Counted from the first letter of the stretch, positions 35,143 through 44,865 are shown. The stretch: 64,000 bases of DNA from Flaviflexus massiliensis (GCF_001375495.1 NZ_LN831058.1:1322768-1386767), one strand, 5' to 3'. Notes: generated by a model from the sequence alone, not told the origin. Numbers and translations are program-made.

Positions 35143-35646
35143 TTACCATTCATCTAACGGCGCTGGACACGTAGTTTGGGCTGCTGGAATATCGGCCGAG
35201 TCGAGCTCATTTAGGCCTGACCACAAGCTATTATCTTCCTCCACACGATTCATGAACTCTTCAAAACTGAGTGGTTGACCGGTGAGGTAGCCATTTTCGA
35301 CCATACATTCGTATTGCTCCACGCGCCAAGAATGCATGCGTCGAAGTTGGTCCTCGGGAAGTTGTTCCGTTTCCGGCATCGGGGGAATTCTCGAAAGACA
35401 TTCCTCTTGGATCGGGAGGAAGTCTTCGGTGTCAAGTGTGGAAGAGACACCGAGACTATTTCCTTGCTGTTCGGATTCAATCCCGTGCTCGTCATAGCAT
35501 GCAATCATTAATTGCCAGAACTCGTCAGGAGATCCCGTAAAATACTCTTCCACTTGTTTGCTGCTCGTTTCTTCTGCCTCTTGTGAGCAAGCTGTGAAGG
35601 CTAAGCTAAGTGGAAGGAGGACTGTCAGTTTTAGATATCTTCTCAT
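35143..35646 (-). CDS. Cysteine-containing lipoprotein of the exporter cassette
   Basis: A 167-residue lipoprotein with signal MRRYLKLTVLLPLSLAFTAC and lipobox FTAC. The mature part is acidic and holds four further Cys, in MIACYDEHG, IQEECLSRIP, EQYECMVENGY and TTCPAPLDEW, probably as two disulfides. Similar lipoproteins, with a C-M-x-E-N-G-Y-like block, are found beside peptide exporters in actinobacteria, as far as I recall. It lies on the same strand as the secreted protein and the exporter genes, at lower GC than the surroundings. It could be an immunity or substrate-handling lipoprotein; this is not proven. Confidence 0.8.
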   Translation of the reverse strand: MRRYLKLTVLLPLSLAFTACSQEAEETSSKQVEEYFTGSPDEFWQLMIACYDEHGIESEQQGNSLGVSSTLDTEDFLPIQEECLSRIPPMPETEQLPEDQLRRMHSWRVEQYECMVENGYLTGQPLSFEEFMNRVEEDNSLWSGLNELDSADIPAAQTTCPAPLDEW

Positions 35647-36124
35647 TGGTGATCAACTCGGTAGGCGCCAGTGCCTTCTCGTTTCGACAAAGGCTAACTT
35701 CTTGAGCTTGCATATGCAATGGATAGCGGTAAAATTATTCTACTTTAATTTGAGATTATGAAGTTGGTTCCGGATCTTATTTAGCGCTGGAATATGGCGC
35801 AATATATCTGATGATTAATAAAATTCTTTATTGTGCCTGGTAGATTCTGTCAATCTTTGGAGTAGGGGACCTCCGAGCTCGGATTCCGTGAAGTTGCGCC
35901 TCTGTGGGGTTTGCGTGGGTAATTCTCTAAGAACCGCGCAGAGCGAACGGTTCTCGCCAGGCTGCTGGGTGTTCGATAACCGCGGATACTCTTGTTGGAT
36001 TTCTAAGCTAAAGATTGCTATTTTCTGGACAGTTTTTATGCACGCGTGTTGCGCAGTAATTTCTTACAAGAAGGGTTCACTTCATATATTATGAGTAAAA
36101 CCGTGCTTATTTAGTGGAGGATTA
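35647..36124. other. AT-rich non-coding region
   Basis: About 480 bases of low-GC DNA (19 G/C of 60 bases at 35701-35760) lie between the lipoprotein and the small gene at 36125. I see no gene with a ribosome site. Composition is unlike the flanking genes and suggests acquired DNA or a promoter-rich divergent region. Confidence 0.5.
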
Positions 36125-36352
36125 ATGTCTGAATCATGGCTCCCCAGCCTTATAACGAGCACGCCCGAGGAAGGGTTTCAGCTTGCGATTACTTTGTCTC
36201 GCAGAAGCGTGAAGCTCACGCAAGGTGACGCCGAAGTCCTGCACAAGCTCCGCCCGGTCTATGCGGAAAATGCCGATAGCTTGACGATGGCCTCCCAGGT
36301 TATCGCCATCCACTTCCAAACCGTCGCTGCTGCGAATGGGTACTGGCGGTAG
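36125..36352 (+). CDS. Small orphan protein
   Basis: A 75-residue frame with a strong ribosome site (GGAGG, 5 bases before ATG). The product is mixed polar/hydrophobic (MSESWLPSLITSTPEEGFQL, ending AAANGYWR), with no signal peptide or membrane helix and no recognised family. An imperfect 14-bp hairpin at 36363-36396 follows, as a terminator would. Its position at the border of the AT-rich cassette makes a cassette-linked accessory role possible. Confidence 0.5.
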   Translation: MSESWLPSLITSTPEEGFQLAITLSRRSVKLTQGDAEVLHKLRPVYAENADSLTMASQVIAIHFQTVAAANGYWR

Positions 36353-36362
36353 GGATCTGCCT

Positions 36363-36396
36363 ATTGATTAGTGAGCTTCAGCGCTCAGTAATCAAT
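36363..36396 (+). terminator. Stem-loop after the small orphan gene
   Basis: ATTGATTAGTGAGC at 36363-36376 pairs, with one mismatch, with GCTCAGTAATCAAT at 36383-36396. It starts 10 bases after the stop codon of the 75-residue frame. Confidence 0.6.
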
Positions 36397-36453
36397 ACTT
36401 CCTGCATGCTCGAGAAAGCATAAAACTCTAGGTAGAGAGCTGAAATAGTCTTC

Positions 36454-36478
36454 TGGCCCGCATGTCACACGCGGGCCA
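36454..36478. terminator. Stem-loop downstream of panB
   Basis: TGGCCCGC at 36454-36461 and GCGGGCCA at 36471-36478 pair around a 9-base loop, 85 bases past the leftward panB stop. It could serve either strand. Confidence 0.5.
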
Positions 36479-36563
36479 AGAGTCGTTCTTGAGCAGTATC
36501 TCGATGGGGCCGTGTGCACCTGGCTTATTCAGGATTCAGGTTAAGAGCCGGAGGTTGAGACTG

Positions 36564-37385
36564 CTAGAAGGAGTGCTCCCTCGTGGGGAAGGACTTGGAT
36601 TTTACGGCATTAATATAGTCGGTTGCTGCGGTATTGAGTGCGGCACCAACCTCCCCGAAGCGCTGGACGAAGGAGGGCTGCCAGCCCGTCATGTTCACCA
36701 TGTCAGACCATACAAGCACCTGACCGTCCGTGTCGGGGCCCGCACCGATCCCGATCGTGGGGATTTGGAGGATGGACGTGATGCGGGAGGCGAGTTCGGC
36801 CGGAACCATTTCGAGAACAACGGCAGAAGCTCCGGCTTCCTGCACTGCCACAGCATCTTCCAGGACTCGGTCGGCAGCATCGTCACCGCGCCCCTGGACG
36901 CGGGGTCCGGACAGAATGTTTTCTGACTGGGGTGTGAAACCGATGTGGCCGATGACGGGGATGCCGTTGAGAACCAGTTTCTTGATCTGGTCGACAACCC
37001 GGACTCCACCTTCGAGCTTCACCGCATTGGCGCCTGCCCGGACGAGCTCAACGGCTGAGGTAAAGGCTTGCTCGGGGCTGGTTTCGTAGGTGCCGAAGGG
37101 CAGGTCCGAAACGATGAGCGCCCGCTGGGGGCCGGTTGAGACGGACTTGGTGGCGCGCACCATGTCGGCCAAGGTGACACCGAGCGTGTTTGCCTCACCG
37201 AATACGGTGGTGCCGATCGAGTCACCGACGAGCAGCATGTCGATGCCGGCAGCGTCGAAGATTGTGGCTGTCATGGAGTCGTAGGCGGTTAGCATGGTGA
37301 GTTTATCGCCGTGCGACTTTGCTTCGGCCAGGTGTGCGATTCGGAAGCGTCGAGGACGGGATGTCGAGTTAGTTCCTTCGGTCAT
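36564..37385 (-). CDS. panB: 3-methyl-2-oxobutanoate hydroxymethyltransferase
   Basis: A 273-residue cytoplasmic enzyme for the first step of pantothenate synthesis: ketopantoate from 2-oxoisovalerate and methylene-tetrahydrofolate. Conserved blocks are MLTAYDSMTATIFDAAGID (about 32-50), LLVGDSIGTTVFG (metal-binding Asp), KLEGGVRVVDQ, GHIGFTPQS and VLEMVPAELA with the catalytic Glu, then PTIGIGAGP. The start at 37385 gives the usual length. It is divergent from glnA2. No panC or panD is in the window. Confidence 0.96.
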   Translation of the reverse strand: MTEGTNSTSRPRRFRIAHLAEAKSHGDKLTMLTAYDSMTATIFDAAGIDMLLVGDSIGTTVFGEANTLGVTLADMVRATKSVSTGPQRALIVSDLPFGTYETSPEQAFTSAVELVRAGANAVKLEGGVRVVDQIKKLVLNGIPVIGHIGFTPQSENILSGPRVQGRGDDAADRVLEDAVAVQEAGASAVVLEMVPAELASRITSILQIPTIGIGAGPDTDGQVLVWSDMVNMTGWQPSFVQRFGEVGAALNTAATDYINAVKSKSFPTREHSF

Positions 37386-37466
37386 GGAACATACCTTACC
37401 GCGCCGGCACGGCGATGAGAGGCCGGTAACGAAACGCGTAGGATAGTGACCGGAGAAGGGAGCGGC

Positions 37467-38804
37467 ATGGACCGTCAACAAGATCACGTGTTACGCAGCA
37501 TTCAGGAGAACGATGTTCGTTTCATCAGGCTCTGGTTCACCGACGTTATCGGGACATTGAAGTCCGTAGCGATCGCGCCGGCGGAGCTTGAAGAGGCCTT
37601 TGATGAGGGGATCGGGTTCGACGGTTCCTCGATCGAAGGACTTGCTCGCGTCGTCGAAGCGGACATGCTTGCCCACCCCGATGCGTCCACGTACCAGATC
37701 TTGCCAGGCACGGCCGAGGGTGGGCTGGTCGCCCGCATGTTCTGCGACATCACGACTCGTGATGGGGAACCGGCACGGTCCGATCCGCGATCCATTCTGC
37801 GCCGCGCACTCGATCGCGCTGCGGACATGGGTTTGAGTTTCTATACCCATCCCGAGATCGAGTTCTATCTCTTCCATCCGCACGATGATCCAGATGTGGA
37901 CTTCAAACCGATCGACCGTGCGGGCTATTTCGATCACTCGGCGCGCTCGATTGCTCTCGACTTCCGCAGGGATGCTGTCGCGGCACTGGAAAGCATGGGC
38001 ATTCCGGTTGAGTTCTCCCACCACGAGGCGGGTCCGGGGCAGAACGAGATTGATTTGCGGTACACGGATGCGCTGTCCATGGCGGACAGCATCATGGCGT
38101 TCCGAAACATCATTCAGGACGTGGCCATCTCCCAGGGGGTATTCGCGTCCTTCATGCCCAAGCCCCTCATCAACCAGCCGGGAAGCGGCATGCACACCCA
38201 CATGTCACTCTTCGAGGGGGACAAGAACGTCTTCTATGACCCGTCCGCGACTTATCTGCTGTCGGCAACGGCACGGAAGTTCATGGCGGGTCTGCTCGAG
38301 CACTCCCGCGCCATCTCCGCCATCACCAATCAGCATGTGAATTCGTACAAGCGGTTGTGGGCAGGCGATGAGGCACCATCGTTCGTGTCATGGGGGCATA
38401 ACAACCGTTCCGCGCTCGTCCGTGTCCCGACCCTCCGTGCCGGTAAACCCCAGTCTGCCCGCATCGAATACAGGGCCATTGACTCTGCCACGAATCCCTA
38501 CCTGGCTTTCGCTGTGCTGCTTAGTGCTGGTTTGGACGGTATCGAACGAAACCTCGAACTGCCCGATGAGGCTCTCGATGACGTCATGTCCCTGTCCCGC
38601 AATGAACGCCGCGCGCTCGGGATTCGGTCCCTTCCCGGCAATCTTGAGCAGGCACTGTCCCTCATGCACGAGTCCGAGCTCGTTGCCCAAACCCTCGGGG
38701 AAGAAGCGTTTGAATACTTCCTGCGGAACAAAGAAAACGAATGGCAGGCATACCGCAACCAGGTGACCCCGTTTGAGCGGGAACGGTTCCTCTCAGTGAA
38801 CTAG
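37467..38804 (+). CDS. glnA2: Glutamine synthetase, GlnA2 type (no adenylylation tyrosine)
   Basis: A 445-residue type I glutamine synthetase fold. Blocks are FTDVIGTLKSV, GIGFDGSSIEG, HPEIEFYLF, SHHEAGPGQNEIDL, GSGMHTHMSLF and NNRSALVRVP. The loop where GlnA1 carries the adenylylated Tyr (DLYELPPEE) reads NLELPDEALDD, with no Tyr. The neighbouring GlnE therefore should not modify this enzyme. In mycobacteria GlnA2 is a non-essential paralogue in the same genomic position next to glnE. Only one base separates its stop from glnE. Whether it makes glutamine or a gamma-glutamyl compound is open. Confidence 0.93.
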   Translation: MDRQQDHVLRSIQENDVRFIRLWFTDVIGTLKSVAIAPAELEEAFDEGIGFDGSSIEGLARVVEADMLAHPDASTYQILPGTAEGGLVARMFCDITTRDGEPARSDPRSILRRALDRAADMGLSFYTHPEIEFYLFHPHDDPDVDFKPIDRAGYFDHSARSIALDFRRDAVAALESMGIPVEFSHHEAGPGQNEIDLRYTDALSMADSIMAFRNIIQDVAISQGVFASFMPKPLINQPGSGMHTHMSLFEGDKNVFYDPSATYLLSATARKFMAGLLEHSRAISAITNQHVNSYKRLWAGDEAPSFVSWGHNNRSALVRVPTLRAGKPQSARIEYRAIDSATNPYLAFAVLLSAGLDGIERNLELPDEALDDVMSLSRNERRALGIRSLPGNLEQALSLMHESELVAQTLGEEAFEYFLRNKENEWQAYRNQVTPFERERFLSVN

Positions 38805-38805
38805 C

Positions 38806-41800
38806 ATGCGGAAAGAAAGCCCCACCAGCACCTTTCGCAGGCTCGGCTTTGCCGAACCCGCGAAAGTGGCGCGCTTACTTGAGGGCGTGATGGACGAGTG
38901 GTGGCCCGTCCTTGATGACCTGTCGCTTGGAGCTGACCCCGACCGCGGCCTGCTCACCCTTCTCCGGATCTCCGAACAGTCACCTGAAGAATTCCAGCTC
39001 ATTCTCACCAATCCGAGCGTGAGAAGAGCCGCCACCGCCATCACCGCCATGTCCACCGCACTGGGGGACATGCTCGTCACCCACCCGGAGTGGCTCCACG
39101 ACTTTGTGGGACTGTCAGACCAAGGCAATGGCGAACAGCTCGAAGCAAACAACGATCCTGATAATCGCACCGACATTGCCGAGGCACTGCAGGTTCGAGA
39201 CGGTGTGGCAAGCGTTGAGTGGGATGACGGGGTTGGCCTCCTGCGGTCCGCCTACTATCGCAGGCTCCTAGCCATTGCGGCCCGTGACCTGACGAGTGAA
39301 AACCCGATCGGCGACTTTACGGAGACTGCGCGGCGAATCAGTGATCTCGTGGATGATGCACTGGAGGGTGCCCTCGCGCTCGCACGCGCCGTCACGCCCG
39401 ATGAGCACAAGGCCCGTCTCTCCATCATTGCCATGGGCAAGCTTGGCGGCCGCGAACTCAACTACATTTCCGACGTTGACGTCATCTTTGTTGCCGAACC
39501 GGCAGCGGAAGGTGGCGAAGGGGAAGTGGGAGACGGTACCAACGACCATACTGGGCGTGGAAGTGAGAGCGAGGATGAGGCGCTGGAGATCTCCCGCAAA
39601 CTCGCCAGCACCCTGACTGCCGCAGTCTCCGGTCCCGGCACAGTTCCGGCCCTATGGCCACTTGATGCCAACCTGCGACCCGAGGGCCAGGATGGTCCGC
39701 TGGTCCGCACCCTCGCCTCGCACGTTGCCTACTACGAGCGGTGGGCACATGACTGGGAATTCCAGGCGCTCCTCAAGGCCCGGCACTCAGCTGGAGACCG
39801 GGAGCTGGGGGAGAGTTACGTAGAAGCGATCGCGCCCTTTGTTTGGTCTGCGTCCCAGCGAGAAGGATTCGTTGAATCATCGCGGCGCATGAGGAAACGA
39901 GTCGAATCCACAATTGCGAGCCAATCGGCATCTCGACAAATCAAACTCGGGGCAGGCGGACTACGGGATGTCGAATTCAGCGTCCAACTTCTCCAACTCG
40001 TTCACGGCCGAGTCGACGAAGCCCTCCGTGTGCGATCAACCCTGGGGGCGCTAGAGGCGTTGAAGAACGGCGGCTATGTGTCCCGCGACAACGCGGACAA
40101 GCTTGATAAGCACTATCGGTTTCTCCGCACTCTCGAACACAGAATGCAGCTGCAGAACATGCGACGCAGCCATGTTCTGCCGGATCAGCCAGAGCAGTTA
40201 CGCAGGCTTGCTCGATCCATGAAGATTCCGAGCATGACCTCCCCGGACCACCTGGAGACCCGATGGCAGGAAGTCAAAAACTCCGTTCGCACTCTCCATC
40301 AGACCATCTACTACCGTCCCCTCCTGCCGGCAGCGGCTCGTCTGAGCGATGAAGAGATCGCGTTGGATCGGGATGCGGCGGCCGATCGGTTGGCAGCGAT
40401 TGGTTACCGTGACCCCGCTGGAGCCATCCGGCACATTACGGCCCTGACCGAGGGAGTGTCCCGTACCGCCAAGATCCAGAGGCAGCTCCTCCCGGTCCTG
40501 TTGGGATGGTTTTCTGACGGACCCGATCCAGACTCTGGGCTCCTCCATTTCCGCATTCTGTCAGAAACCATGGGCCGCACCCACTGGTACATGAAACTTT
40601 TGCGGGATTCGGGGATGGCGGCGCAACGCCTCGCCCACATTCTCTCCACCTCAAGGTATCTGGCGGAGGCAATGCCCGGACTGCCCGAATGCGTCGCCTG
40701 GCTCGAAGGGGAAAAGGACCTGCACCCCCTCAGCATCGAAGCCCTCCACCTAGAGCTCGACGCCCTCATTTCCCGCCGCACATCCCCCGAAGGCATTGCA
40801 CTCGTGGGCAGGTATCTACGTAGACGCATGCTTTTGCGAACGGGAATGGCGCTTGTGCTTGGCATCATCGATACCCGAAGTGCCCAAAAATCTATCACCC
40901 TCGCATCCGAGATCGCGATCGTTGCTGCACTGCGTGCCGCAACCGACAAGGTGCTCGTCGAGCGGGGACTCGATGAGACGCCCTCACGTTACCTCATTAT
41001 CGGCATGGGATCGCTCGGGGGTGCCGACATGTCCTATCCCTCCGATGCCGACATCATGATCGTCCACGATCCCCTGATCGAGGATCGGATCCTGGCACAA
41101 AAGGTTGCGGTTGACATTGCCGCGAGCATGATGGCGCTCCTGACCGAGGGATCGGATGAACCTCCCCTCAAGGTTGATGCCGACCTGCGGCCCGAGGGGA
41201 GGAACGGCCCTCTTGCCAGGTCTCTCGACTCCTACCGCGACTACTACGACCGGTGGGTTTACACCTGGGAGCGGCAGGCGTTGCTTCGGGCACGGCCCGT
41301 TGCGGGAGATTCGGACCTGGGGCGAGAATTCATCACCATGATTGAGCCCGTTCGATATCTGCCTGAACTGAGTCAGGCAGAGACGCGGGATGTGAAGCGG
41401 ATGAAGGCTCGGATTGAGGCCGAGCGTGCACCCCGCGGTGAACAAAAGCAACGTCACCTCAAGCTCGGTCCCGGCGGGATCGCCGATGTCGAGTGGACGG
41501 TGCAGTTCCTTCAACTCGCACACGCGGGGGAGCATCCATCCCTGCGAACAACGTCGACGATGGATGGGCTCGAGGCACTGCGGTCCCTTGGATACCTGAG
41601 CGAGGACGACACGGACAGACTGTCGGAGAGTTGGCTCTATGCTCAGCAACTCCGCCTCGCGATTGCCCTCGGCACTGGCCGCACCACCGGTCCACGTACG
41701 AGCATGCTCCCCTCGGACTCCACCGATTTGGCAATGATTGCTGCGCTCCTGTCGCACGACTTGTCTGCGCGCCACGAAGTTGAGGAAAACTATCTGCGGC

Positions 41801-41865
41801 TCGCGCGCAGGGCCCGAGCCGTTGTCGAACGGATCTTTTTCGGCGAGGATGGGGAGGGACCGTGA
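38806..41865 (+). CDS. glnE: Bifunctional glutamine synthetase adenylyltransferase/adenylyl-removing enzyme
   Basis: A 1019-residue two-headed nucleotidyltransferase. The N-terminal (deadenylylase) head has IAMGKLGGRELNYISDVDVI near residue 210, and the C-terminal (adenylylase) head has IIGMGSLGGADMSYPSDADI near residue 735. Each provides the G-S/G-x-D-x-D metal motif and a second Asp in DANLRPEGQDGPL or DADLRPEGRNGPL. Helical GlnD_UR_UTase-like domains follow each head. It reversibly adenylylates GlnA1 (Tyr402 here) with nitrogen status. It is cotranscribed with glnA2 and a phosphatase. Confidence 0.97.
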   Translation: MRKESPTSTFRRLGFAEPAKVARLLEGVMDEWWPVLDDLSLGADPDRGLLTLLRISEQSPEEFQLILTNPSVRRAATAITAMSTALGDMLVTHPEWLHDFVGLSDQGNGEQLEANNDPDNRTDIAEALQVRDGVASVEWDDGVGLLRSAYYRRLLAIAARDLTSENPIGDFTETARRISDLVDDALEGALALARAVTPDEHKARLSIIAMGKLGGRELNYISDVDVIFVAEPAAEGGEGEVGDGTNDHTGRGSESEDEALEISRKLASTLTAAVSGPGTVPALWPLDANLRPEGQDGPLVRTLASHVAYYERWAHDWEFQALLKARHSAGDRELGESYVEAIAPFVWSASQREGFVESSRRMRKRVESTIASQSASRQIKLGAGGLRDVEFSVQLLQLVHGRVDEALRVRSTLGALEALKNGGYVSRDNADKLDKHYRFLRTLEHRMQLQNMRRSHVLPDQPEQLRRLARSMKIPSMTSPDHLETRWQEVKNSVRTLHQTIYYRPLLPAAARLSDEEIALDRDAAADRLAAIGYRDPAGAIRHITALTEGVSRTAKIQRQLLPVLLGWFSDGPDPDSGLLHFRILSETMGRTHWYMKLLRDSGMAAQRLAHILSTSRYLAEAMPGLPECVAWLEGEKDLHPLSIEALHLELDALISRRTSPEGIALVGRYLRRRMLLRTGMALVLGIIDTRSAQKSITLASEIAIVAALRAATDKVLVERGLDETPSRYLIIGMGSLGGADMSYPSDADIMIVHDPLIEDRILAQKVAVDIAASMMALLTEGSDEPPLKVDADLRPEGRNGPLARSLDSYRDYYDRWVYTWERQALLRARPVAGDSDLGREFITMIEPVRYLPELSQAETRDVKRMKARIEAERAPRGEQKQRHLKLGPGGIADVEWTVQFLQLAHAGEHPSLRTTSTMDGLEALRSLGYLSEDDTDRLSESWLYAQQLRLAIALGTGRTTGPRTSMLPSDSTDLAMIAALLSHDLSARHEVEENYLRLARRARAVVERIFFGEDGEGP

Positions 41866-41906
41866 TGTCCCGCGTTCTTGAAGAGATGGATGAGTGAAAG
41901 AAGACC

Positions 41907-42518
41907 ATGAGACTGTATCTGGCCAGGCACGGACAAACCACCTCCAATGTTGCTGGAGCACTCGACACCGCAGCACCGGGCGCCGATCTGACCGAGACTG
42001 GACGAGTCCAGGCACAAGAACTGAGTGACCGCCTGACCGACATTGAATTGGATGGGATCCTCGTTTCCAACCTCGTTCGTACCCACCAGACAGCAGAGCC
42101 CGTCGCGAAGGCGAAGAATCTTGCCCCGCGTGAAGATGCGCGGATCAAGGAAATTGCCGGTGGTGACTGGGAGATGACCACCGATGCGAACTACTTGCGT
42201 AAGTATTTCGAGATTGCTTATGGGTGGATGAAGGGCGACCTGTCTGGGCGTGTTCCCGGTGGCGAAAACGGCCATGAAGTACTCGAACGCTTCAACGCAG
42301 CCATAGAAGAATCCGAGGAAGACTCACTCCTCGTGGTCTCCCACGGGATGATGCTGCAGGTCTGGGCAACCATCATGGTTGGCGATCCCGCCGGCGACGT
42401 TCTACCCCACATGACCAACTGCGCACTCGGAGCCATTGACGGACAACCCGGCTCCTGGACGCTCGTCGACTGGTACAAGCCGCCGGTCCCCGGCGAAGAA
42501 ACCAGCCAAATAGCGTAG
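41907..42518 (+). CDS. Histidine phosphatase family protein (phosphoglycerate-mutase-like)
   Basis: A 203-residue cytosolic enzyme. The RHG motif is LARHGQTTSN with the nucleophilic His at residue 8. The second Arg is in SNLVRTHQTAEPVA, the acid/base Glu region in IKEIAGGDWEM, and the C-terminal His in LLVVSHGMMLQ. The fold is clear, but the substrate (sugar phosphate, phosphoglycerate, cobalamin precursor) cannot be read. It follows glnE by 41 bases on the same strand, so it is likely the third gene of the glnA2-glnE transcript. Confidence 0.9.
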   Translation: MRLYLARHGQTTSNVAGALDTAAPGADLTETGRVQAQELSDRLTDIELDGILVSNLVRTHQTAEPVAKAKNLAPREDARIKEIAGGDWEMTTDANYLRKYFEIAYGWMKGDLSGRVPGGENGHEVLERFNAAIEESEEDSLLVVSHGMMLQVWATIMVGDPAGDVLPHMTNCALGAIDGQPGSWTLVDWYKPPVPGEETSQIA

Positions 42519-42665
42519 CGATAGACTTCAGCGACTGCGCCCCTCCATAAAGTGATTGTCGGATGGGAGGGCACCCGCTTTAATCTCGATACTTGCCAGG
42601 ATTCCAAAGAGCCCGAAGCCAGTCATGGAGTTCTAACCGAATGCTTGAAGGCCTTGGGCGGGATG

Positions 42666-43067
42666 TTAGAGGAGCAGGAGGGCGATGACGATGAGGGCAA
42701 TGCCGAGGGCCACCCCACCGAATACCACGCCTGCACAACCTTGCCTGTGCTCCTCGGGGGATTCCCGGTAAGGGTTTTGCTGGTACCGCCACGCCGCATG
42801 GTTAGTCCACGGGCTCGTTTCATCGTAGGGCGTGGACTCGCGGGGCGGGTTGGGATCGCGGTCGTCATACTTTTCCCACGGCCCGGACGTCATCCCGTAG
42901 GGACCCGCCCCTTCACCGTGGCCAGCATTCGGTGGGGGCGGGAACTGGCCACCGCTCTCAAGCGAGTGAGGTGGAACCTGGTCTTGATTTGGTTCAGGGA
43001 TTGCCCAGTCGTCACGATTGTTGACGTAGTCAGACCAGTCGTTGGAGTCCTCCGGGTGCTTCTTCAT
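42666..43067 (-). CDS. Hypothetical protein with C-terminal membrane anchor
   Basis: A 133-residue protein. About 105 residues are hydrophilic, Pro/Asn/Glu-rich and low in complexity (SGGQFPPPPNAGHGEGAGPY). One hydrophobic helix follows at the very end (GVVFGGVALGIALIVIALLL). This looks like a tail-anchored protein with a disordered cytoplasmic part. No family recognised. It sits between the phosphatase and glnA1. Confidence 0.65.
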   Translation of the reverse strand: MKKHPEDSNDWSDYVNNRDDWAIPEPNQDQVPPHSLESGGQFPPPPNAGHGEGAGPYGMTSGPWEKYDDRDPNPPRESTPYDETSPWTNHAAWRYQQNPYRESPEEHRQGCAGVVFGGVALGIALIVIALLLL

Positions 43068-43261
43068 GACACAACCCTATGACACGAGGTTGTGAAGCGC
43101 GATCTCAACCGATCCTCATTCAGTAGATAACCAGACATGCTGCCCGCGAGCCTCACCCGATCGGGGCGCTCACGGTGCGCACAGCTTGGTAGGTGGGATC
43201 TTTGCGTTCGCGCTTCGTAACGTCCTCGAAGTAGGGCAAGGTATTCGGAACTGAAATAGCT

Positions 43262-43299
43262 GTGGCCGCATGCCCCAGCCAGGGGATTGTGCGGGCCAC
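43262..43299 (-). terminator. Imperfect stem-loop downstream of glnA1
   Basis: GTGGCC at 43262-43267 pairs with GGCCAC at 43294-43299. The helix continues with GCA/TGC and an inner CCCC/GGGG (43273-43276, 43282-43285). It lies 16 bases past the glnA1 stop. No U tract is evident. Confidence 0.45.
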
Positions 43300-43314
43300 G
43301 ACATTCTTATTGGT

Positions 43315-44739
43315 TTAGATATCGAAGTAGAGTTCGAACTCGTGTGGGTGGGGGCGCTGACGTAGGGGAGCGATCTCGTGGTCATACTTGTAGTTGATCC
43401 ACGTGTCGATCAGATCCTGGGTGAAGACGTCACCTTCGAGTAGAAACTCGCTATCATTGCGCAGCGCTTCGAGTGCATCCTCGAGGGAGGTCGGGACCTG
43501 TTCGATCATCGCATGCTCCTCGGGGGGAAGCTCGTAGAGGTCCTTATCGATCGGGTCGGCAGGTTCGATCCGGTTCTTGATTCCGTCAATGCCGGCCATG
43601 AGCTGTGCCGCGAAAGCCAGGTACGGGTTCGAGGACGGGTCGGGTACACGGAACTCGAGGCGCTTCGACTTCGGAGAAGAACCGGTGACGGGAATGCGGA
43701 TGCAGGCGGAGCGGTTGCGTGCCGAATGCACGAGGTTGACGGGTGCTTCGAAGCCGGGAACGAGACGGTGGAATGAGTTCACCGACGGGTTCGTGAAAGC
43801 AAGGAGTGCAGGTGCGTGCTTGAGCAGGCCGCCAATGTACCAGCGTGCAATGTCGGACAGGCCACCGTAGCCCCGCTCATCAGCAAACAGCGGTTCGCCG
43901 TTCTTCCACAGCGACTGGTGGCAGTGCATGCCTGATCCGTTGTCACCGAAAATGGGCTTGGGCATGAAGGTGGCGGTCTTGCCGGCCTCCCAAGCAACGT
44001 TCTTGATGATGTACTTAAACTTCATCAGGTCATCGGCGGCAGCAAGCAGAGTGTCAAAGGTGTAGTTGATTTCCTGCTGGCCCGCGGTGCCAACCTCGTG
44101 GTGGGCGCGCTCGACACGCAGTCCCGACTCGGCCATGACCCTGCTCATCTCGTCACGCAGGTCAGCGAACTGGTCGTTGGGAGAGACGGGGAAGTACCCG
44201 CCCTTCATACGAGTCTTGTAGCCCTTGTTGCCACCCTCTTCTTCGCGGCCGGTGTTCCACCAGGCTGCGTTGGAGTTGATGTGATAGTAGGACGAGTGCT
44301 CGTTTGTGTCGAAACGAATGTCGTCAAAAATGTAGAACTCGGCCTCGGCACCAAAGTAGACGGTGTCGGCGATGCCGGTGGATCGAAGGTAGCTTTCAGC
44401 CTTCGCGGCCACGTTCCTCGGGTCACGCGAATACACTTCGTCGGTGAACGGGTCCACAATCGAGAAGTTCACGACCAGGGTCTTGGCCTTGCGGAACGGG
44501 TCAATGTAGGCGGTTGAGACATCCGGGATCAGCTTCATGTCCGATTCGTGGATGGCTTGGAAGCCGCGGATCGAGGAAGCATCAAACATGAGCCCCTCGG
44601 TGAACACCTCTTCGGAGAATGTTTCTATGGGAATGTTGAAGTGCTGCATGATCCCTGGCAGGTCACAGAACCTGACATCGATAAACTTCACGTCCTGTTC
44701 CCGAGTGTAGGCAATGGCCTCTTCAGCGTTGGCGAACAT
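43315..44739 (-). CDS. glnA: Glutamine synthetase, type I
   Basis: A 474-residue main glutamine synthetase making glutamine from glutamate, ammonia and ATP as a dodecamer. Blocks are [58 protein letters not shown] and [11 protein letters not shown]. The adenylylation loop DLYELPPEE carries Tyr402, the GlnE target. Only 126 bases separate it from the divergent RDD gene, a pair also seen in mycobacteria (glnA1 and Rv2219A). No classical AmtR or GlnR box was identified by eye. Confidence 0.97.
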   Translation of the reverse strand: MFANAEEAIAYTREQDVKFIDVRFCDLPGIMQHFNIPIETFSEEVFTEGLMFDASSIRGFQAIHESDMKLIPDVSTAYIDPFRKAKTLVVNFSIVDPFTDEVYSRDPRNVAAKAESYLRSTGIADTVYFGAEAEFYIFDDIRFDTNEHSSYYHINSNAAWWNTGREEEGGNKGYKTRMKGGYFPVSPNDQFADLRDEMSRVMAESGLRVERAHHEVGTAGQQEINYTFDTLLAAADDLMKFKYIIKNVAWEAGKTATFMPKPIFGDNGSGMHCHQSLWKNGEPLFADERGYGGLSDIARWYIGGLLKHAPALLAFTNPSVNSFHRLVPGFEAPVNLVHSARNRSACIRIPVTGSSPKSKRLEFRVPDPSSNPYLAFAAQLMAGIDGIKNRIEPADPIDKDLYELPPEEHAMIEQVPTSLEDALEALRNDSEFLLEGDVFTQDLIDTWINYKYDHEIAPLRQRPHPHEFELYFDI

Positions 44740-44865
44740 TTCTCTCCTCTATCGTTCACCGCTAATGCTATATCGATATCGCCCCGTCACTGCCTAACAT
44801 CCACTGTTCTACTCCGCACATGTCCAAAATCCGGGATCGGTGAGGGAACCGTTTAGGATAGGGGC

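Noticed and set aside
35831-36094. 87-codon rightward frame in AT-rich DNA
   Set aside because: No ribosome site and no recognisable product.
40984-42015. 343-codon leftward open frame
   Set aside because: Antisense to the C-terminal head of glnE.
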